The notes beneath the pieces are model-generated. The model saw only the letters and a list, made by a program, of their open reading frames with translations. It was not told the DNA's origin and ran no database searches. Source: Marinagarivorans cellulosilyticus (GTDB lineage: Bacteria; Pseudomonadota; Gammaproteobacteria; Pseudomonadales; Cellvibrionaceae). Taken from it: DNA of 64,000 bases. Made by a program: the position numbers and the translations under genes. Positions 8,202-16,799 of the stretch are shown here, piece after piece; position 1 is the first letter of the stretch; the number at the start of each line of letters is the position of its first letter. The stretch spans positions 2,696,685-2,760,684 of the forward strand of contig NZ_AP023086.1 of assembly GCF_021655555.1 (NCBI RefSeq). The letters run 5' to 3'.

Positions 8202-9866
8202 TTAAAATAATTCTACACCAGTGTCGCCCGTTGGCGGTTTTTGTTGTTGGGCCAATAGCTTAAGAGCTTTGTCATCTGTTGGCTCGATTGGATTCGGCGC
8301 GGGTGACCGGGGGTTGTTTGGTAGTGGCAGGTTAATTGAAAAGCAGCTGCCAATCCCTTGCTCGCTTTCCACGTCTATATGGCCTCCATGCATTTCGGCA
8401 AATACCATGCTAATGGCTAACCCTAACCCTGTGCCTTCCACTTTACGGCACAATTCGGAATCTATTTGCACAAAGTTGCCAAAGAGACTTTTTTGATCTT
8501 CTTCGCTTATACCAATGCCGCTATCTTGCACGGCAATACATAAGCACTCGCCGAGCGTTTCGTGTTGCTGGGTATATACTTCAATGTGGACAAAACCTTC
8601 TGCGGTGTACTTAATTGCATTTGAAACTAAATTCATAACCATTTGGGTGAAGCGAGTTTGATCGATGCAAACCGGCGCAGTGGATTGTGTAATATTTAGC
8701 TTAAATTCTAGCGTGTTACTTTTGGCGATGGGCTGCAGCTGCAAGAAAATATCATTAATTAGCGTAACCGCATCGTGTATTTCTGGATGAATTTCCATTT
8801 TTCCAGTTTCAATTTTAGACATATCTAATATGTCATTGATTACTGATAAAAGGTGATCACCATTGCGTTTGATTGTATGTAAATGTTTTTGTTCGCGCTC
8901 TGTAATTCGGCCGTCCAACTTTTCTATTAGTCGTTCTGTGAAGCCTATGACCGAGTTCATGGGGGTGCGAAGTTCGTGTGACATCGTTGCTAAAAACATA
9001 GTTTTTGCGCGACTAGCGGCATCGGCTTCTTCTTCGGTGTGAATACCTTTTGCGCGTGCTTCAAAGCAGTTGCCCAGTACAGTAAGGTTGTCGAGAAGGC
9101 GACCAAAGTGCATCTCGTTTTGTACTGGCATATCGTGCACCATCATGGTGGCATGGGTAAATGAAATGATGACATCAGTGCCAAGGTGGTGAATGCGGCC
9201 CTGATTATGATGCTTTAGCATCACATGCCGAATCTTGGGGGCTGAATGTTTTGCAATGCGAACCACAACTTTATCATCAACCACAATTAGGGCACTACAG
9301 CTCACACCAAAAATTTCAACCGCCTGAAATAACGCGTCCAGTAGTTCGTCGTAGTTTTTACAGTTATAAGATGCCAAAATAAAACGAGAAACCTCGCCTA
9401 ATTCGCTGCTGTTAGACATAGATAGCAGCGCTATTTCGCTCGCTTCGTGTAAATCACGCTTTAGCTTTTTAAGAAGATTACTGCGCTGACTAAGCTGTTG
9501 TATTTTTTGATGTAATAGTTGTGTTGAGTAATCGACGAAAATAAAATCATCTTCCTCGGAAAAGTGTTGACTTATTTTAGGTAGAAAATTTTCTGTTGTG
9601 ACAAAAAGCAGTGCATATGTTCTAGTTATGTCGGGTTTTGGTGTGAGTATCTCAAGCTCTGCAATAACTTCTTCTGGTTGCCATCCTTCGGTAAAAAAAA
9701 GTATAACCTGTGCGGGCTGCAGCAGTGGTCGCTGGGTTTGTTTTTCTGGAATGCATTGGCAGCTTTCATAACATTCGGTAATATATTGATGGTCCAGCGT
9801 GGATTGAATAAGCGGGCAGTGCTCTTGCGCTAGTTTGGTAACGATGAATAACTTTGTACTTTGCAT
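8202..9866 (-). CDS. Hybrid-like sensor histidine kinase, cytoplasmic
   Basis: A 554-residue kinase with no membrane segments. Residues 1-135 resemble a degenerate receiver domain: the alternating beta/alpha pattern is present but no clear phospho-acceptor Asp is seen. Residues ~140-275 form a domain also found in the adjacent response regulator (ELGEVSRFILASYNCKNYDELL). The kinase core follows: H-box MSHELRTPMNSVIGF with His297, N-box NLVSNAIKYTAEG, G1 VQDSGIGIS and G2 GTGLGLAI. It starts 4 bp after the response regulator stop, so the pair forms one operon. The regulator is probably its phosphorylation partner. The input signal is unknown, and a soluble sensor implies an intracellular cue or one relayed by a partner. 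Confidence 0.93.
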   Translation of the reverse strand: MQSTKLFIVTKLAQEHCPLIQSTLDHQYITECYESCQCIPEKQTQRPLLQPAQVILFFTEGWQPEEVIAELEILTPKPDITRTYALLFVTTENFLPKISQHFSEEDDFIFVDYSTQLLHQKIQQLSQRSNLLKKLKRDLHEASEIALLSMSNSSELGEVSRFILASYNCKNYDELLDALFQAVEIFGVSCSALIVVDDKVVVRIAKHSAPKIRHVMLKHHNQGRIHHLGTDVIISFTHATMMVHDMPVQNEMHFGRLLDNLTVLGNCFEARAKGIHTEEEADAASRAKTMFLATMSHELRTPMNSVIGFTERLIEKLDGRITEREQKHLHTIKRNGDHLLSVINDILDMSKIETGKMEIHPEIHDAVTLINDIFLQLQPIAKSNTLEFKLNITQSTAPVCIDQTRFTQMVMNLVSNAIKYTAEGFVHIEVYTQQHETLGECLCIAVQDSGIGISEEDQKSLFGNFVQIDSELCRKVEGTGLGLAISMVFAEMHGGHIDVESEQGIGSCFSINLPLPNNPRSPAPNPIEPTDDKALKLLAQQQKPPTGDTGVELF

Positions 9867-9870
9867 TGGT

Positions 9871-10998
9871 TTATTGGTTAACCAAAATGTCGAGTTCTTC
9901 CACGAAGCCGTGAAAAGTCGTTTCGATTTGATCGCTGTATTCGGTGAGCTGATTAAGTTCTTCTACACCCTTGTCGATAGCCACCATTAAGGCTTGCTCT
10001 TGTGCCTCATCCAGCCCTAATCCAAAAATAATATGTTCGATCTTCTGGTTAATAGAAAGTAAAACATTTTGGGTGTTTTGCTTTTGATGATGTACCAGCT
10101 CGCTTATGTTACTAAGGCTGCCTTGGCTTTTCTGCAGCATGCCAAGTAGGGCGCGTTTACGCTCGGATTCTAATTGGTGCTCTATTTCTAATGCACTGCA
10201 GCGCGCTTGCGTACCGGTGAGTAGGGCTACTAGGTTATCTTTAATTCGACCGTACGCATCTGGTTTATCGACTGGCATGTTGCGTACTAAAATGGATATA
10301 TTCGGGTCGTTAATTAGCGTGCGCGCGCCAAAGTCGAGAATGCGCCCTGCTTGATGGCAGCGCGCAAACACTTTGGCCTCTATAGAGCTACTATCGCAGC
10401 CGTAAAACCCTGTGTGGTAGTGCATTCGAAACATTAGGCAGCCATTTAAGCCAAAATCACTTAATGTACTTAACAAACTTTGGGCTAGCTTTTCTACGCT
10501 TTTACATTCGTAACTAGCCTGCATAAACTGGATAATTTGGCCTAGCTCTGCACTGGTGCTCATCGCTTGAAACGCAGTGCTCATAGCCTCTTGGCCCTGC
10601 TTTTCGATATTTTTTGTTTGAAGACGATGCTCAAGTACTTTAGTGACTGTGTCTTTGAGTTGTTGGGCTTTAAAGGGCTTAGTAATGTAGTCCTCTGCGC
10701 CGAATTCATAACCTTTAAGGCGCTCTTCTGTAGAGGCTAACGCAGAGACAAAAATAACAGGCGTTAATGCCGTGTTAGGGTCCTGTTTGATTTTTTGGCA
10801 TACTTGGTAGCCATCCATATTTGGCATATTGATGTCGAGTAGTACTAAATCAAAGGTGTCGTCTGCCATAGCATCTAGGCATGCTGGACCACTGAAAACG
10901 CTTTGAACGGCATAATATTGCTCGAAGATATCCTCCAGCAGCTCGCAGTTATCCTCGTTGTCGTCGACGATAAGAATCTTTATTGAGGTATTCGTCAT
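9871..10998 (-). CDS. Response regulator with sensory-like output domain
   Basis: A 375-residue protein. Residues 1-125 are a complete receiver: acidic pair at 12-13 (LIVDDNEDN), phospho-acceptor Asp55 in LVLLDINMPNMDG, and Lys107 in DYITKPFK. Residues ~135-280 are the domain shared with the downstream kinase (MSTSAELGQIIQFMQASYEC). A C-terminal coiled region (about 290-375) completes it. There is no DNA-binding, GGDEF or EAL domain, so output is probably by protein contact, perhaps with the kinase itself. The start has AAGGGC just upstream. The two genes are 4 bp apart and co-transcribed. Confidence 0.92.
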   Translation of the reverse strand: MTNTSIKILIVDDNEDNCELLEDIFEQYYAVQSVFSGPACLDAMADDTFDLVLLDINMPNMDGYQVCQKIKQDPNTALTPVIFVSALASTEERLKGYEFGAEDYITKPFKAQQLKDTVTKVLEHRLQTKNIEKQGQEAMSTAFQAMSTSAELGQIIQFMQASYECKSVEKLAQSLLSTLSDFGLNGCLMFRMHYHTGFYGCDSSSIEAKVFARCHQAGRILDFGARTLINDPNISILVRNMPVDKPDAYGRIKDNLVALLTGTQARCSALEIEHQLESERKRALLGMLQKSQGSLSNISELVHHQKQNTQNVLLSINQKIEHIIFGLGLDEAQEQALMVAIDKGVEELNQLTEYSDQIETTFHGFVEELDILVNQ

Positions 10999-11331
10999 GC
11001 CCTTATGCCTTTGCGCTTAAACTACCGTTGCATCTCAAAGTGTAGATGATGGTGGGTTTTGAGCAAGCTATGGGCGGAGCGAGCTCTAAGTGTATATCAG
11101 GTTTCGATCATCAGTATGGTTGATTAGCTATTATGACTTGACTGTGGTGTTATATGGTTTGCGAGTACTCACTTAACGGGGCGTTTTGTGTGGGGGGGCG
11201 ACAATTCGGCTAGCCTCACTCTTGTAAACGCTTTAGTATTAATCGTATTGCGCTCCAGCTATTGCGCAAGTGCGAATGAGCTAAATAGCCCCTAACGGTT
11301 CTAAAACTTAAAATACCTTATCCGCTGGCCT
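10999..11331. other. Intergenic region, 333 bp
   Basis: Divergent gap between the response regulator gene and the small protein gene at 11332. It must hold the promoters of both, but I see no convincing operator, RNA gene or repeat in it. Confidence 0.5.
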
Positions 11332-11607
11332 ATGCAATCTGATCCCAATAAACTTATCGAAAAAAATAAACAACTTATACATTCCGAAGGGCTGAAGGTT
11401 GTATCCCATACTCAGCGCGATGATGGTGAATGGGTTTTGCATTCGCTGATGATCGAAAATTGCGATGCCCCCTTCAAATTCAAGCGCCAAGGGAATTACA
11501 AAAGCTTGAAAGCTGCACGTGTGAATGTAACCTACTACCCAGTTGAAGAGGTTGTTGCTGGAATTTCCTTTGAAGTTATGAAAGTCGTGCGAATCAAACG
11601 AGCGTAA
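11332..11607 (+). CDS. Small conserved-looking cytoplasmic protein, function unknown
   Basis: A 91-residue protein I cannot assign to a family. It is hydrophilic, without signal or membrane segments, and has alternating charged and hydrophobic residues suggesting a small beta-rich fold (KVVSHTQRDDGEWVLHSLMI, then FEVMKVVRIKRA at the basic C-terminus). The ATG at 11332 is the only good start; no clear Shine-Dalgarno precedes it. Its coding character is supported by normal residue composition and the absence of a competing frame on the other strand. The IS3 remnant begins immediately past its stop codon. Confidence 0.6.
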   Translation: MQSDPNKLIEKNKQLIHSEGLKVVSHTQRDDGEWVLHSLMIENCDAPFKFKRQGNYKSLKAARVNVTYYPVEEVVAGISFEVMKVVRIKRA

Positions 11608-11610
11608 TTT

Positions 11611-11838
11611 TCAGCCAACCTTTACCGTCATTACCTGTTTGCTATTTCTTTTAAAGCGCAGTGCTTGTGTGTCAAACCTCAGTGCATTCGTTGTATCATT
11701 GCATGCCGTGAATACGGCTTTCGCAAGTTGCGGGCAAAGTGTTTGCGAATGGCGCGTATTAGCCAGCCAGTAAGAGTAACTACTGCGATGCACACCAAAG
11801 GTTGAGCATAGAGTTTTAACCGGATAGCTCTCTTGCAA
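11611..11838 (-). pseudogene. IS3 OrfB, truncated
   Basis: The first ~50 residues (LQESYPVKTLCSTFGVHRSS, YSYWLANTRHSQ) are the normal N-terminus of IS3 transposase OrfB, including the HTH-like segment. From about residue 50 the sequence changes to a Lys/Arg-rich tail (ALRFKRNSKQVMTVKVG) unrelated to OrfB, and the DDE catalytic core is absent. In the element orfB lies in the -1 frame relative to orfA, and an A5T4 run near the orfA end is a plausible slippery site. A deletion or recombination explains the chimeric end. Confidence 0.8.
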
Positions 11839-11846
11839 GTCAGTGA

Positions 11847-12161
11847 TTACCGAAAATTTTTCAGTGATCCCGACAGCAAGAGAGCTGAAGCCTTTTTTAA
11901 AATATCATTCTCTTCATTAATGCAGCGTATTTCTTTTTCCTGCTCACGGATTCGCTGCTGATCATTCCCGATTGGTACGCTCAGCTCGCCGGGCTTACTT
12001 TGCCGATTATTGCGTAACTGCCGGACCCATTTGTCCACTGTGGATTTTCCGACACCCATCGCCTCGGCGGCCTCTCGAATACTATAATCTTGCTGTAACA
12101 CCAAATTAGCGACTTTCAATCGGAATTCAGCATCATATCTGGGTCGTGTTTGCTTGCTCAT
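11847..12161 (-). CDS. IS3 OrfA, transposase DNA-binding subunit
   Basis: A 104-residue protein from the ATG at 12161 (MSKQTRPRYDAEFRLKVANL). It carries the helix-turn-helix of IS3 OrfA (EAAEAMGVGKSTVDKWVRQL) followed by the C-terminal leucine zipper (IREQEKEIRCINEENDILKK). The reading frame is complete, but its partner OrfB is truncated. A longer frame reaches 12197 without a better start. Any product could still bind the ends of related elements. Confidence 0.85.
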   Translation of the reverse strand: MSKQTRPRYDAEFRLKVANLVLQQDYSIREAAEAMGVGKSTVDKWVRQLRNNRQSKPGELSVPIGNDQQRIREQEKEIRCINEENDILKKASALLLSGSLKNFR

Positions 12162-12252
12162 GGCGCACCTTTTTAAGTAGTGAGGTGATTTTAACACCTC
12201 TTAATGGGTGACCAGATTTAGTGTGCCACTACACACTCCAAGTTTCAGCTGC

Positions 12253-12435
12253 TCAGCTGTTTTCAGGAACCTCGTTAATGGCAACACCGTCAACCAATAT
12301 TTTGGATGGGCTTAATGCTCTTAGTTTTCCATCGCTGATAGGGCCAATAAAAATCATGCTTGAAAAGACAGCCACGAAACCGGCGATACCAAGTGCGGTT
12401 AAGCCTAAGAAGCAATAAACAATGATTTTTAGCAT
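12253..12435 (-). CDS. Small single-pass membrane protein, unknown
   Basis: A 60-residue protein: an N-terminal hydrophobic segment (residues ~3-33, MLKIIVYCFLGLTALGIAGF onward) and a short polar tail (LSPSKILVDGVAINEVPENS). AAGGAA lies 5 nt upstream of the ATG at 12435, a good ribosome-binding site. The IS3 remnant begins 18 bp past the stop. I do not recognise a family. The translation signal and typical leader composition argue that it is real. Confidence 0.5.
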   Translation of the reverse strand: MLKIIVYCFLGLTALGIAGFVAVFSSMIFIGPISDGKLRALSPSKILVDGVAINEVPENS

Positions 12436-12762
12436 GGGTTTCCTTACCTAATTGTAGCCATTTCTACGAGGTTTTTACTAGAGTGGGATTATGCCGTTCG
12501 GGGGATGCTTTGGCTAGCGCTAGCGGCGGGGGAGTAGGGGCGACTTCATTATATTTGAGCTAGCCATACAGAAAAATCGCGACTATCGGCGTAAATGACA
12601 TCAAGGCTTGGTACTTGGCACTAGAAGTGTTGTAGCTACTGCGTTGGTTCGTGCAATATACGGTTGTTTGATTATTTGGGGAGCGTTGTTACGGCGTGTG
12701 CCAAAGTCGTTGGCGAGGTTCAAATATTGAATGTATTTTTTTCTAAAATTAAAGGGGATGTA
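12436..12762. other. Intergenic region, 327 bp
   Basis: Divergent gap between the small membrane protein and the glycerophosphodiesterase. It contains the palindrome GCTAGCGCTAGC near 12512-12523 and AT-rich stretches suited to promoters. No gene or RNA is recognised. Confidence 0.4.
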
Positions 12763-13857
12763 ATGAAAGGGCTTATTAAAATTGTTTATGCTGCAGTATT
12801 TTTTGTATCGGTATCCAATGCTTTTGCAGGTAGTAAAGCAGGAGGAAAGAGCCATTCACCCGCTACGATTGAGCATTTTTTTGCTGATCTACAGGGGACG
12901 TTTGCGATTGGTCACCGTGGGTTTGGTATCAATTTAGGTGAAAATCCAGATAAACCTATCGAAAATACGATAGCGTCGGTCGTGGCTGCCTTTGAAAGTG
13001 GCGTGAGTATTGTAGAGGTGGATGTCGCTATCACGGCAGACGGCAAAGCGGTTGTTATGCACGATGATTACCTAGAAGATCTAACCTGTGTTAACGCACT
13101 AAGCTATGAAACGTTACACGAACTTAAGCCTGAGGTGCCCACGCTAAAAGCGTTACTTAAAACAGCCAAGCGTTATGCGCGTAATTATAGCGCTTCAGGT
13201 TATTATGCGAAACGGCATCTAAAAAAACAGCAGGAAAAATTACAGCGTAATGAATTCCTTCAAGGCTTAGTGATTATTGAAATTAAAACGCCATCGCCGC
13301 TATGTGATGCTACTGATAGCACTGCGAATACGTTGGCAGAGTCGGTGATTAAAGCTGTGCGGCGATCTCGTATGGAACAGCAGGTAATTATCGAAAGCTT
13401 TTCGCCTGCGGTGCTAAATGAAATTGCCAATTTGGCGCCCGAGCTTCCCCGGAATTTAACTATGACAGCGCTACAATTTTTGAGCGAAGCGCAAATAGAA
13501 GCTGCAACAGGGCTGCCAGTAACTTTAATCGATAAAGATGCTGGCTATGGTTTGCAGTGGGCAGAAATAGGCAGCTTTTTCCGCTTGCCCGGCTACGAAT
13601 CCATCGAGCAATACTTTATTACTGCGCATCTAGCCGGCGTAACAGTCATAGCCCTCGATTGGGTTTTTCTTGCGCAAGCGGAGCAACTTCAGCCCGGCGC
13701 CGCAGCAGCGATAGTCGGACAAGCAAAGCAGTTGGGGCTTATTGTACACGCTTACGTTGCAGATACCGCGCAGCAGTGGCAAATGCTTGAGGAATGGGGC
13801 GCTGACGGTATTTTTGTTAGCGACGTGCCGCTAGGTGCTGGGCTACAGTCGCGTTAG
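12763..13857 (+). CDS. Periplasmic glycerophosphodiester phosphodiesterase
   Basis: Hydrolyses glycerophosphodiesters to glycerol 3-phosphate and an alcohol. The ATG at 12763 has AAAGGGG upstream and begins a clear signal peptide (MKGLIKIVYAAVFFVSVSNA, cleavage after AFA); the frame is open further upstream but without signals. The catalytic N-terminal motif is present: AIGHRGFGINLGENPDKP with the catalytic His, ENTIASVVAAFESGVSIVEV, then DVAITADGKAVVMHDD with the second His. FLQGLVIIEIKTPSPLC supplies the metal-binding Glu/Lys strand and GADGIFVSDVP the C-terminal strand. The 364-residue length fits periplasmic GDPDs. A bidirectional terminator follows. Confidence 0.9.
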   Translation: MKGLIKIVYAAVFFVSVSNAFAGSKAGGKSHSPATIEHFFADLQGTFAIGHRGFGINLGENPDKPIENTIASVVAAFESGVSIVEVDVAITADGKAVVMHDDYLEDLTCVNALSYETLHELKPEVPTLKALLKTAKRYARNYSASGYYAKRHLKKQQEKLQRNEFLQGLVIIEIKTPSPLCDATDSTANTLAESVIKAVRRSRMEQQVIIESFSPAVLNEIANLAPELPRNLTMTALQFLSEAQIEAATGLPVTLIDKDAGYGLQWAEIGSFFRLPGYESIEQYFITAHLAGVTVIALDWVFLAQAEQLQPGAAAAIVGQAKQLGLIVHAYVADTAQQWQMLEEWGADGIFVSDVPLGAGLQSR

Positions 13858-13935
13858 GGTATTTAATACATAGAATTATTTAATGACAGTGTCGATCAAT
13901 ACGGTAATGAAAAAAACAGCCGTCATTAAAAGCAA

Positions 13936-13980
13936 AATCAACCCAAGAATTTTATCTCTTGGGTTGATTGCAAATTTTTT
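13936..13980. terminator. Intrinsic terminator, possibly bidirectional
   Basis: AATCAACCCAAGA (13936-13948) pairs perfectly with TCTTGGGTTGATT (13957-13969) around an 8-nt loop, followed by a T6 tract at 13975-13980. An A-rich stretch precedes the stem, so it may also act on the minus strand. It separates the convergent phosphodiesterase and immunity-type membrane protein genes. Confidence 0.88.
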
Positions 13981-14085
13981 GGCGGTATTTACGTCTAATA
14001 TTTCTCGAAGACGGAATGCCTTACTGAAAAGGTGGTATGAGAGCGGTACCTATCTAACTTCCGGTTTTACTGGAGCTTAGATAGG

Positions 14086-14433
14086 TTACACGTAGCGAGA
14101 CCCATAAAGGCCTATCGCTAAAAAAACAATAGTTGATGTCATAAAACAATAACTCAATACAATATCTTTTATCTTTATGTCGAGTTTTTTAATGCTATGA
14201 GCATCAATAATTATCTTGGGAGCTACTATTTTTGCCCACTTTAACGGCAACAATATTGATAAGGCAATGTCGAAAAAAGAGTAGCCAACAGAGTCTTCTG
14301 TGCTCAGATAGTACTCGCCGTTTGCGCGTACTTCTCTGTTAATTCTTTTTACTGTAAGCAAGCGAAACAGTATTGTGCTAGCGCCAAAGTAAAGTAGAGC
14401 TATGACAAATGCGATTAGGTACCAATTAGGCAT
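14086..14433 (-). CDS. Small membrane protein, candidate immunity protein
   Basis: A 115-residue protein with hydrophobic segments at about residues 5-25, 50-63 and 88-110, so two or three membrane spans. Its start ATG overlaps the stop of the upstream gene as TAATG, a hallmark of translational coupling. I recognise no family. The upstream partner ends in a glycine-zipper hydrophobic region typical of pore-forming effectors, and small multi-span proteins encoded immediately downstream of such effectors usually confer immunity in the producer's inner membrane. That role is inferred from context only. Confidence 0.65.
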   Translation of the reverse strand: MPNWYLIAFVIALLYFGASTILFRLLTVKRINREVRANGEYYLSTEDSVGYSFFDIALSILLPLKWAKIVAPKIIIDAHSIKKLDIKIKDIVLSYCFMTSTIVFLAIGLYGSRYV

Positions 14434-15437
14434 TAATGTAGAGCCTCTAGTAGATTTTTATCATAGATATTCCTTGCTGCTTTTTGCGCCGCCTTGTCTA
14501 CTTCATTCGCAGCGATATACCCTACAGTAAGAGCTGCTCCAATGATAATTACCCAGCCTATAGGGGTGACGCTTAAGCCTATTGCGACTGCTCCAGCTGC
14601 TAATGCAGAGGCTGTTAATCGTCCTGCAGCTAAACCGGCGGATCCTCCAGCACCGAACCCCGTTGTCTGAACAGCCAACTCCCTCTGCCAGTTTTCGTTG
14701 TTTTGGTAGCTGTCGTGTACTTTGTTTGCGCGAAGCCCAGCATCAAGCGCAATCAAGCCATTACCCGCAAAGTTTATCCCCTTGGTCAGCTTAACCAATT
14801 GTATTGCTTGCTGGCCGTTCTGAATATTCAGTTGGCGGTATTTTCGGCGGCTGGCGACGTTAATACCGCGTTGGGCGCTGGATAAAGCAGAGCCTCGGTT
14901 TTTGCCCCATTCGGCGGGTGTGACGATTTTTTTGAGTTCGGTTTGATAGGTTTGTTGTAAATGTTTATAGGAGCGTTGAACAGCAGCTTTAAGTAATGCC
15001 TTTTTGGCGTTGGCTGGGCGGCCGTTAATTTTTGATTTGCTGTGCTCGCTTAAAGCAAGAAGTGAGCGTTGGTAGTCGACAATGGCTTTTTGAAAGCCCG
15101 TTAGCCTTGCGTGGCTAGCGGTAGCTCCAGCGCCTACTAAGCTTCCCGTTTGCTGCAGGTCTATTGTCGAGAGGGCTTTATCGTAAAGCTCGGCTATGGC
15201 GAGCAAGCGCTGGTCGAGTACATCCATTGTACACATCAGCTTGTCGCGCTCGGCGATATTTAGTCCAGTAAGTGTGCGCTGGATGCTATGATTTTGAGGG
15301 CTTTGCTCCAAGCAGTAGGGTGTATTTGCCGTTAGCATTGTGCATTGCTGAGCCAAAATGGGCTTTAATTCGCGGCCGTACTCGTCGGTCAGTGAGTCTG
15401 GTTTTGTGTTTTGAGTGGGGAATATAAATGTTGACAT
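14433..15437 (-). CDS. Putative pore-forming toxin with C-terminal glycine zipper
   Basis: A 334-residue protein without signal peptide. Residues 1-200 are soluble and largely helical, with charged coiled stretches (for example RSYKHLQQTYQTELKKIV). Residues ~250-315 form a long Gly/Ala-rich hydrophobic region: GFGAGGSAGLAAGRLTASAL, then AVAIGLSVTPIGWVIIIGAA and a final amphipathic helix. This resembles glycine-zipper membrane regions of bacterial effector toxins, some delivered by type VI secretion. AAGGA lies 8 nt before the ATG. The next gene overlaps by one base and encodes a small membrane protein, the expected toxin-immunity arrangement. No VgrG, PAAR or Hcp gene is in the window, so the delivery route is unknown. 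Confidence 0.6.
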   Translation of the reverse strand: MSTFIFPTQNTKPDSLTDEYGRELKPILAQQCTMLTANTPYCLEQSPQNHSIQRTLTGLNIAERDKLMCTMDVLDQRLLAIAELYDKALSTIDLQQTGSLVGAGATASHARLTGFQKAIVDYQRSLLALSEHSKSKINGRPANAKKALLKAAVQRSYKHLQQTYQTELKKIVTPAEWGKNRGSALSSAQRGINVASRRKYRQLNIQNGQQAIQLVKLTKGINFAGNGLIALDAGLRANKVHDSYQNNENWQRELAVQTTGFGAGGSAGLAAGRLTASALAAGAVAIGLSVTPIGWVIIIGAALTVGYIAANEVDKAAQKAARNIYDKNLLEALH

Positions 15438-15530
15438 GGTTAATATCCTTATTGGTTGTACTGGGTATTGCTACGCCGAGATTTAAAGCATCGCGTCATT
15501 GCGGTGCCCTGGCTATTTTAACGGTATTTT

Positions 15531-15583
15531 AACCTGGAAACCGCAGTTGAGAGTCAAAAAGGTGCGTAGACTTTGATGGTTCA
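15531..15583 (-). repeat. Short, end-deleted copy of inverted-repeat family A
   Basis: AACCTGGAAACCGCAGTTGA at 15531-15550 continues through GAGAGTCAAAAAGGTGCGTA to GACTTTGATGGTTCA and then diverges. It is the 70-bp form of family A (see 48906-48975) lacking the last ~17 bp, in the opposite orientation to the long copies at 20359 and 41370. It lies upstream of the putative toxin gene. Confidence 0.8.
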
Positions 15584-15685
15584 CTCCTAAAAAATGACTC
15601 TAGACATTATCCTAATCTTGGATATCCACATGCTGGTCTGTGTCTCAGTTACCAGATGTTATGAATAATTATCTTAATGTATTTT

Positions 15686-16747
15686 TTACTGTTCAAATAT
15701 AACCAAGTGATCCAAATCGAGTTTTATCCCTATATCTTCACCTATGGCATGGTTGTGGTGTGATGATGCAAAGCAGTACAGCTCTTGTTGTGATTCTAAT
15801 TTAACCCGATACAAAAAATGAGAGCCTCGAAACCGTTTGCTTATAATTGTTGCGAGGATATCGCTGTCGTCGTCGTGTAGCAAATCGTCAGGTCGAACCA
15901 AAATTTCAACGGCTTGATTAACAGCAAAGTTATGGGGTTTGTTTATGCTTAGTATTCCTAATGAAGATTGCACTCGGTTGTTATCGAGTACGATACCACT
16001 TAAGAAATCGCCCTCACCGACAAAGTCCGCAACAAATCGGGTGGCCGGTTCGTGATAAATGGTATGGGGAACATCGTATTGCTGGATCTGGCCGCCGTAC
16101 ATTACAGCGACTTTATCGGCTATTGCAAAGGCTTCCATTTGATCGTGAGTAACGAGTAGCGCACTGATTCTTTCTTTGAGTAATATTTCTCTAACTTCTG
16201 GGACCAGCGCTTCCCGTAAAGCTGCATCTAAGCCGGAAAAGGGTTCGTCTAAGAGTAAAAGCTTAGGTTTTGGAGCAATGGCTCGGGCTAAAGCGATACG
16301 CTGCTGTTGGCCGCCAGATAGAGAATGTGGGTAGCGTTTTTTCATGTCCTCCAAGCCTACGAGGGCCAGTAGCTTGTCTACGCGGTGTTCTATTTTTGCC
16401 TTTGGCCAGTTGTGTAAGCCAAAGGCTATATTTTCTTCAATGGTTAGGTGTGGAAATAGAGCGAGGTCTTGAAAAACCATGCCTATTTGACGCTGCTCTG
16501 GCGCTAATGTGAATGAAGCGGTGGAGTAAGTATTACCGTCCATTACGATATCGCCTGACATTAAGGGCTCGAAGCCTGCCAAAGCACGTAATAAGGTTGA
16601 TTTCCCACAGCCACTAGGGCCAAGTAAGGAGCCAATTTGACCGTTATTCAGTGTTAAAGATGCGTCTTTTACAATGGCAATACCATCATGGCCAACAGTA
16701 ATATTGTTGATCGCGAACTGGGTTAATTCAGCGGGTGTATTATTCAT
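15686..16747 (-). CDS. fbpC: Ferric-iron ABC transporter ATP-binding protein
   Basis: A 353-residue ATPase of the FbpC/PotA group. Walker A is GPSGCGKST near residue 40, the Q-loop lies in IGMVFQDLALFPHLT, the signature is SLSGGQQQRIALARAIA, Walker B is LLLLDEPFSGLDA and the switch His is in ALLVTHDQ. A C-terminal TOBE-like regulatory region follows (about 240-353). It is the third gene of the minus-strand unit after the binding protein and fused permease, which identifies the substrate as Fe(III). It starts 52 bp after the permease stop. Confidence 0.92.
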   Translation of the reverse strand: MNNTPAELTQFAINNITVGHDGIAIVKDASLTLNNGQIGSLLGPSGCGKSTLLRALAGFEPLMSGDIVMDGNTYSTASFTLAPEQRQIGMVFQDLALFPHLTIEENIAFGLHNWPKAKIEHRVDKLLALVGLEDMKKRYPHSLSGGQQQRIALARAIAPKPKLLLLDEPFSGLDAALREALVPEVREILLKERISALLVTHDQMEAFAIADKVAVMYGGQIQQYDVPHTIYHEPATRFVADFVGEGDFLSGIVLDNNRVQSSLGILSINKPHNFAVNQAVEILVRPDDLLHDDDSDILATIISKRFRGSHFLYRVKLESQQELYCFASSHHNHAIGEDIGIKLDLDHLVIFEQ

Positions 16748-16799
16748 TTTTATTCATTAATTGTTGGCTATAGGGTGGCTTTTTTAGTGCTTTATAACG

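Larger units (their letters stand above)
11608..12234 (-). mobile_element. IS3-family insertion sequence remnant
   Basis: The 5' end is recognisable near 12234, reading inwards on the minus strand TGTAGTGGCACACTAAATCT then a GGTCACCC block, the usual start of IS3-group ends. It contains a complete orfA and the first ~50 codons of orfB, after which the sequence departs from any transposase. The catalytic DDE domain and the right inverted repeat are missing, so this copy cannot transpose on its own. Its inner edge abuts the 91-residue gene ending at 11607. Confidence 0.8.

Noticed and set aside
11041..11331. Promoter or riboswitch before the 91-residue gene
   Set aside because: I found no conserved aptamer or paired-stem pattern that I could support by eye.
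13883..14080. 65-residue plus-strand protein
   Set aside because: The frame runs through a strong intrinsic terminator and has no ribosome-binding site.
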